Assembly: GCA_902773165.1 (NCBI GenBank)
Contig: CACYDO010000267.1
Location: 1-7,786 of the forward strand
DNA from: an uncultured Ruminococcus sp.
Lineage (GTDB): Bacteria > Bacillota > Clostridia > Oscillospirales > Acutalibacteraceae
Length of the DNA: 7,786 bases
Reading direction: 5' to 3'
Below the pieces are notes generated by a model, which was not told where the DNA came from, did no database searches, and worked only from the letters and a program-made list of their open reading frames with translations. This document shows positions 5,216 through 7,786 of the stretch, one piece after another. The stretch's first letter is position 1, and the number at the start of each line of letters is the position of its first letter. The translations under genes and the position numbers were made by a program.

Positions 5216-7786
5216 GTGTCTGATCGTGACGATATTGATGTAATCGACAAAGCGGAAAATACGTCTGCCAATGTCGATGGAAAAAGCAATAATGCAATAC
5301 GTCAGAATCCCCCAACGGAATCAGCGAAAAAGCCCGGTTTCCTTGAAAGGCTCAAGAGGGTTTTTACAACAGATGACGAATTTATATTTGACGACGAGTC
5401 TGTAACAAACCGTGAAGACGATATCGGTCAGCATAACGACGCGCATACTTCGGAGAAAGCAAGCGCACGCAGCGTTAATAAAGCTTCCGAACCTTCGGTT
5501 CAAAAGAATATAACGGCTGAAAATAATAAGCCGAAAATGCAAAGCACTGCGACGACCGGCAAAAAGCAGGATCCGCAAGGCTATGCAGCGATAAATCAGG
5601 AAAAAATCACCGGAAAAGGTAAAAAGAAGGACGTTGCCGGAGTTCGATCCGACGACCGTTATGAAAATACAGCAGCCGAAGACGAAAAAACGAAATCAGA
5701 AAGTCCGGAGGAGCTTGCCGAAGAAGAGGAAGAGCTTCTTATGATAAATGCTTTTCTTGACGGCGAGGAGTACGAACCTCCGGAAAATAATAAGATCGAC
5801 GAAACATTTTCGGAAAAGTCCGATCCTGACAAAGAACCGGAACAAAAGGATAATGAAACCGATACAGCCGGTAAGGAAGAAGCTTCTTCAGAAGAATATG
5901 ACAGTCAGGACGCTTTTGAAGACGAAGACGCAGTTTTTGCCGTTGATGATGAAGAAGAGGGCATTGAAGCTGCGGAATTCGTTGATGACGGAGCTAAGGT
6001 TGAGCTTACAGGCAGCGAGGATCTGAATCAGCCCGATAAGGCGGAGGAAAGTGCCGATGAAAACACCGGAGAAAACAACAGCGAGCCATCTTCCGCAGCC
6101 GATAAGAATGGTGAAGCTGATACGAAAAATGCTGACGATACGGCTGAAAAGAACGTGCAGGATAATCTCGGTGAAGCTGCCGATATCGAAGAGAAAACTG
6201 ACAGTGATACTGGTGAGAATTCCGAAGCTGCTGGTGATCCCGACAGCGGCATTAAAGACGATAATAACAGCATTGACACAAAAGCTGCCGAAGTCGAAGA
6301 CCGGAGCGAAAAAGACGAAAAAAGCGAGAAATCCGAGATCAGGACTGAGGATTCTCAGGATAGTGAAAATCCCGCTGATGAACCCAATAGCGGCAGCACT
6401 GATAATAAGCCCGAAGAAACAGAAGAAAAAAGCGAAAAGAACAGTATTCCTACGGAAGAGCTGATAGAAGATGAAGACGACGAGGAATTTATCGTTGACG
6501 AGGATTTCTTGTTCGACGAATCCGAGGAAGACCCGATTGACGATATAAAGGGCAGCAGCGATGAATTCGGAGCAATCTCCGAAATGCTGAAAAGCGATGA
6601 AGAAAGCTCCGGTGAAAAAACTCCCGATACAAAAGAATATGCTTCAAAAGAACTTCGCGTTGAACCGCTTGATCTGAAAACAGAACATATTGACGCAAAG
6701 GAATCAGAGGAGATTTCCGAGATCGCAGAAGAATCCAAGGATAAACCGGAAGAAAACTCCGATACAGCGGAGAAATCCGAGGAGAAAACGGAAGAAAACT
6801 CCGATACAGCAGAAAAATCCAAGGAGAAACCGGAAGAAAACTCCGATACAGCGGAAAAATCCGAGGAGAAACCGGAAGGCAATTCCGATACGGCAGAGAA
6901 ATCCGAGGAGAAACCGGAAGAAAACTCCGATACAGCAGAGAAATCCGAGGAGAAGACGGAAGAAAACTCCGATACAGCAGAAAAATCCGAGGAGAAACCG
7001 GAAGAAAACTCCGATACGGCAGAGAAATCCGAGGAGAAGCCGGAAGAAAACTCCGATACAGCAGAAAAATCCGAGGAGAAGCCGGAAGAAAACTCCGATA
7101 CAGCAGAGGAATCCGAGGAGAAAACGGACGAAAAGCCCGATGGAGAAAGCGGCAGAATAATTGATGTGACCGAGATCACGCCGGTAGACGAGAAATCCGA
7201 GCAGAAGAAAACCGGTATCGGAAAAATTGCCGGCTTCCTTAAAGACGCAAAAGCAAAGCTTGCCGAGATATGGAGTTCTTCCGACGATCAGAATTCCGCT
7301 GATGATATCAGTGAGGAAAATCTCTTTGCCGAAATAGTTGACGCTGACCCCGAAGACGAAAAATCGGCAGCCGTTAAGAACGATAATGCCGATCTCAATG
7401 AGAAAGAAAAAGGTCCGGCTGAACAAAACGCAGAAGATAAAGAGAAATCCGAAGAAAAATCCGAGGAAAGTTCTAAAGAGAATTCCGAAGAAAAATCCGA
7501 GGAGAGTTCTAAGGAGAATTCCGAAGAAAAGTCAGAGGAAAACGCCGAGGAGAAATCGGGGGATAAGACCGAGGATAAATCCGAGGAAAAATCAGATTCC
7601 GACGCTTCCGATAAGCAGGAAGATAAAACGGAAGATGCTTCCGATGATAACAAAAACGAACAGAACGGCTTTACTGAAAAAACAGAAAAGTCGGAAAAAC
7701 CGAAAGCTCCCGTTATTTCGATCATCAAAAACGACAACGTCACCGAAACGAGCTTTGACGCTGATAAGCTGAGAGAAAAGCTTAAC
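5216..7786 (+). CDS. Very long acidic, repeat-rich protein of unknown function (3' end outside the window)
   Basis: Not recognised. The frame runs 857 codons from GTG 5216 to the window edge without a stop; the first in-frame ATG is codon 176 (5741), so ATG-only gene calling would miss or shorten it. The start SDRDDIDVIDKAE is charged, with no signal peptide or membrane segment, so this part is probably cytoplasmic and disordered. Glu, Asp, Lys, Ser, Thr, Asn and Pro dominate; I see no Cys and one Trp (686). Islands stand out: a basic amphipathic helix KKPGFLERLKRVF (38-50) next to acidic-hydrophobic DDEFIFDDES (53-62); ELLMINAFLDGEEYEPP (about 172-188); an acidic patch at 232-262; EFIVDEDFLFDESEED (424-439); nine 14-residue repeats (512-637); a second basic helix KKTGIGKIAGFLKDAKAKL (664-682); NLFAEIVDADPEDE (702-715); and 12-residue repeats (746-781). 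From 823 (APVISIIKND) the sequence becomes less biased, which may be the approach to a folded domain. It follows rlmB by 64 bp, probably on the same transcript. Confidence 0.8.
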   Translation, partial: MSDRDDIDVIDKAENTSANVDGKSNNAIRQNPPTESAKKPGFLERLKRVFTTDDEFIFDDESVTNREDDIGQHNDAHTSEKASARSVNKASEPSVQKNITAENNKPKMQSTATTGKKQDPQGYAAINQEKITGKGKKKDVAGVRSDDRYENTAAEDEKTKSESPEELAEEEEELLMINAFLDGEEYEPPENNKIDETFSEKSDPDKEPEQKDNETDTAGKEEASSEEYDSQDAFEDEDAVFAVDDEEEGIEAAEFVDDGAKVELTGSEDLNQPDKAEESADENTGENNSEPSSAADKNGEADTKNADDTAEKNVQDNLGEAADIEEKTDSDTGENSEAAGDPDSGIKDDNNSIDTKAAEVEDRSEKDEKSEKSEIRTEDSQDSENPADEPNSGSTDNKPEETEEKSEKNSIPTEELIEDEDDEEFIVDEDFLFDESEEDPIDDIKGSSDEFGAISEMLKSDEESSGEKTPDTKEYASKELRVEPLDLKTEHIDAKESEEISEIAEESKDKPEENSDTAEKSEEKTEENSDTAEKSKEKPEENSDTAEKSEEKPEGNSDTAEKSEEKPEENSDTAEKSEEKTEENSDTAEKSEEKPEENSDTAEKSEEKPEENSDTAEKSEEKPEENSDTAEESEEKTDEKPDGESGRIIDVTEITPVDEKSEQKKTGIGKIAGFLKDAKAKLAEIWSSSDDQNSADDISEENLFAEIVDADPEDEKSAAVKNDNADLNEKEKGPAEQNAEDKEKSEEKSEESSKENSEEKSEESSKENSEEKSEENAEEKSGDKTEDKSEEKSDSDASDKQEDKTEDASDDNKNEQNGFTEKTEKSEKPKAPVISIIKNDNVTETSFDADKLREKLN
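6749..7126 (+). repeat. Nine tandem 42-bp repeats (14 codons, EENSDTAEKSEEKP)
   Basis: Units start at 6749, 6791, 6833, 6875, 6917, 6959, 7001, 7043 and 7085, all in frame and without spacers. Consensus residues are EENSDTAEKSEEKP. Changes: final Thr for Pro in units 1, 5 and 9; Lys for Glu in unit 2; Gly for Glu in unit 4; Glu for Lys in unit 9. Silent changes are also present (gcg/gca, aaa/gag). A degenerate half-unit precedes (about 6729-6748). The length of 42 bp keeps the frame for any copy number, so recombination would change protein length without disrupting it. Confidence 0.97.
7451..7546 (+). repeat. Second tandem tract, 36-bp units (12 codons, EEKSEESSKENS)
   Basis: Two near-identical units (7451-7486 and 7487-7522) encode EEKSEESSKENS and differ only at a few third positions. 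A diverged third (7523 to about 7546) reads EEKSEENA. The following sequence to about 7600 continues as EKS/DKT/DKSEEKS. The tract shares the EKSEE core of the 42-bp repeats but has a different period. Confidence 0.85.

Noticed and set aside
6749..7126. CRISPR array
   Set aside because: Repeats are contiguous with no unique spacers, are in frame with codon-level variation, and no cas gene is near.
6690..7160. 156-codon + strand frame rich in Arg/Lys/Pro
   Set aside because: A shifted reading of the same repeats; the acidic frame has a start site, a long continuous run and ordinary sequence on both sides of the repeats.
6355..7179. 274-codon minus-strand frame, Ser/Phe-rich repeats
   Set aside because: It is the antisense mirror of the 42-bp repeats, where GAA/TCC codons read as TTC/GGA. 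Any stop-free tandem repeat keeps such frames open. No ribosome binding site or family match.

Overview
The window looks like a chromosomal segment of a Gram-positive, fibre-degrading member of the Clostridia, most likely a Ruminococcus-like member of the Oscillospiraceae. This is an inference from gene content: a dockerin-bearing secreted protein, a clostridial-type type III pantothenate kinase beside an ECF vitamin S component, strong TGGTATAAT extended -10 promoters and AGGAGG-type ribosome binding sites. All supported genes lie on the + strand.

Layout. (1) 1-510 is the C-terminal end of a larger protein: the last part of an X2/Ig-like module, an Asp/Pro/Thr repeat linker and a type I dockerin, closed by a good terminator at 531-575. 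(2) 576-863 has no gene. It holds three copies (two forward, one inverted) of a roughly 60-66 nt element that ends in a GC-rich hairpin. The stems differ in sequence but keep their place. (3) A promoter (864-892) drives a CPA2 cation:proton antiporter (923-2248). (4) 2249-2438 has no recognisable gene. A promoter (2439-2466) then starts a two-gene unit: an ECF transporter S component (2522-3187, GTG start, probably PanT-like) and coaX, type III pantothenate kinase (3215-3982), with a hairpin terminator at 4001-4030. (5) An AT-rich gap and a promoter with a roughly 155-nt leader precede rlmB, a 23S rRNA 2'-O-ribose methyltransferase (4387-5151). (6) From a GTG at 5216 to the window edge runs one very long, open, extremely acidic reading frame (857 codons so far). 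Its first in-frame ATG is 175 codons downstream of that GTG, so it is easily missed. It contains nine near-perfect 42-bp tandem repeats and a second 36-bp repeat tract.

Functionally, the S component and CoaX form a plausible pantothenate uptake and phosphorylation pair (first step of CoA synthesis). The antiporter and rlmB are housekeeping genes under their own promoters. The acidic repeat protein follows rlmB by 64 bp with no visible terminator and may be co-transcribed. The least explained items are this protein and the hairpin-ended intergenic element.
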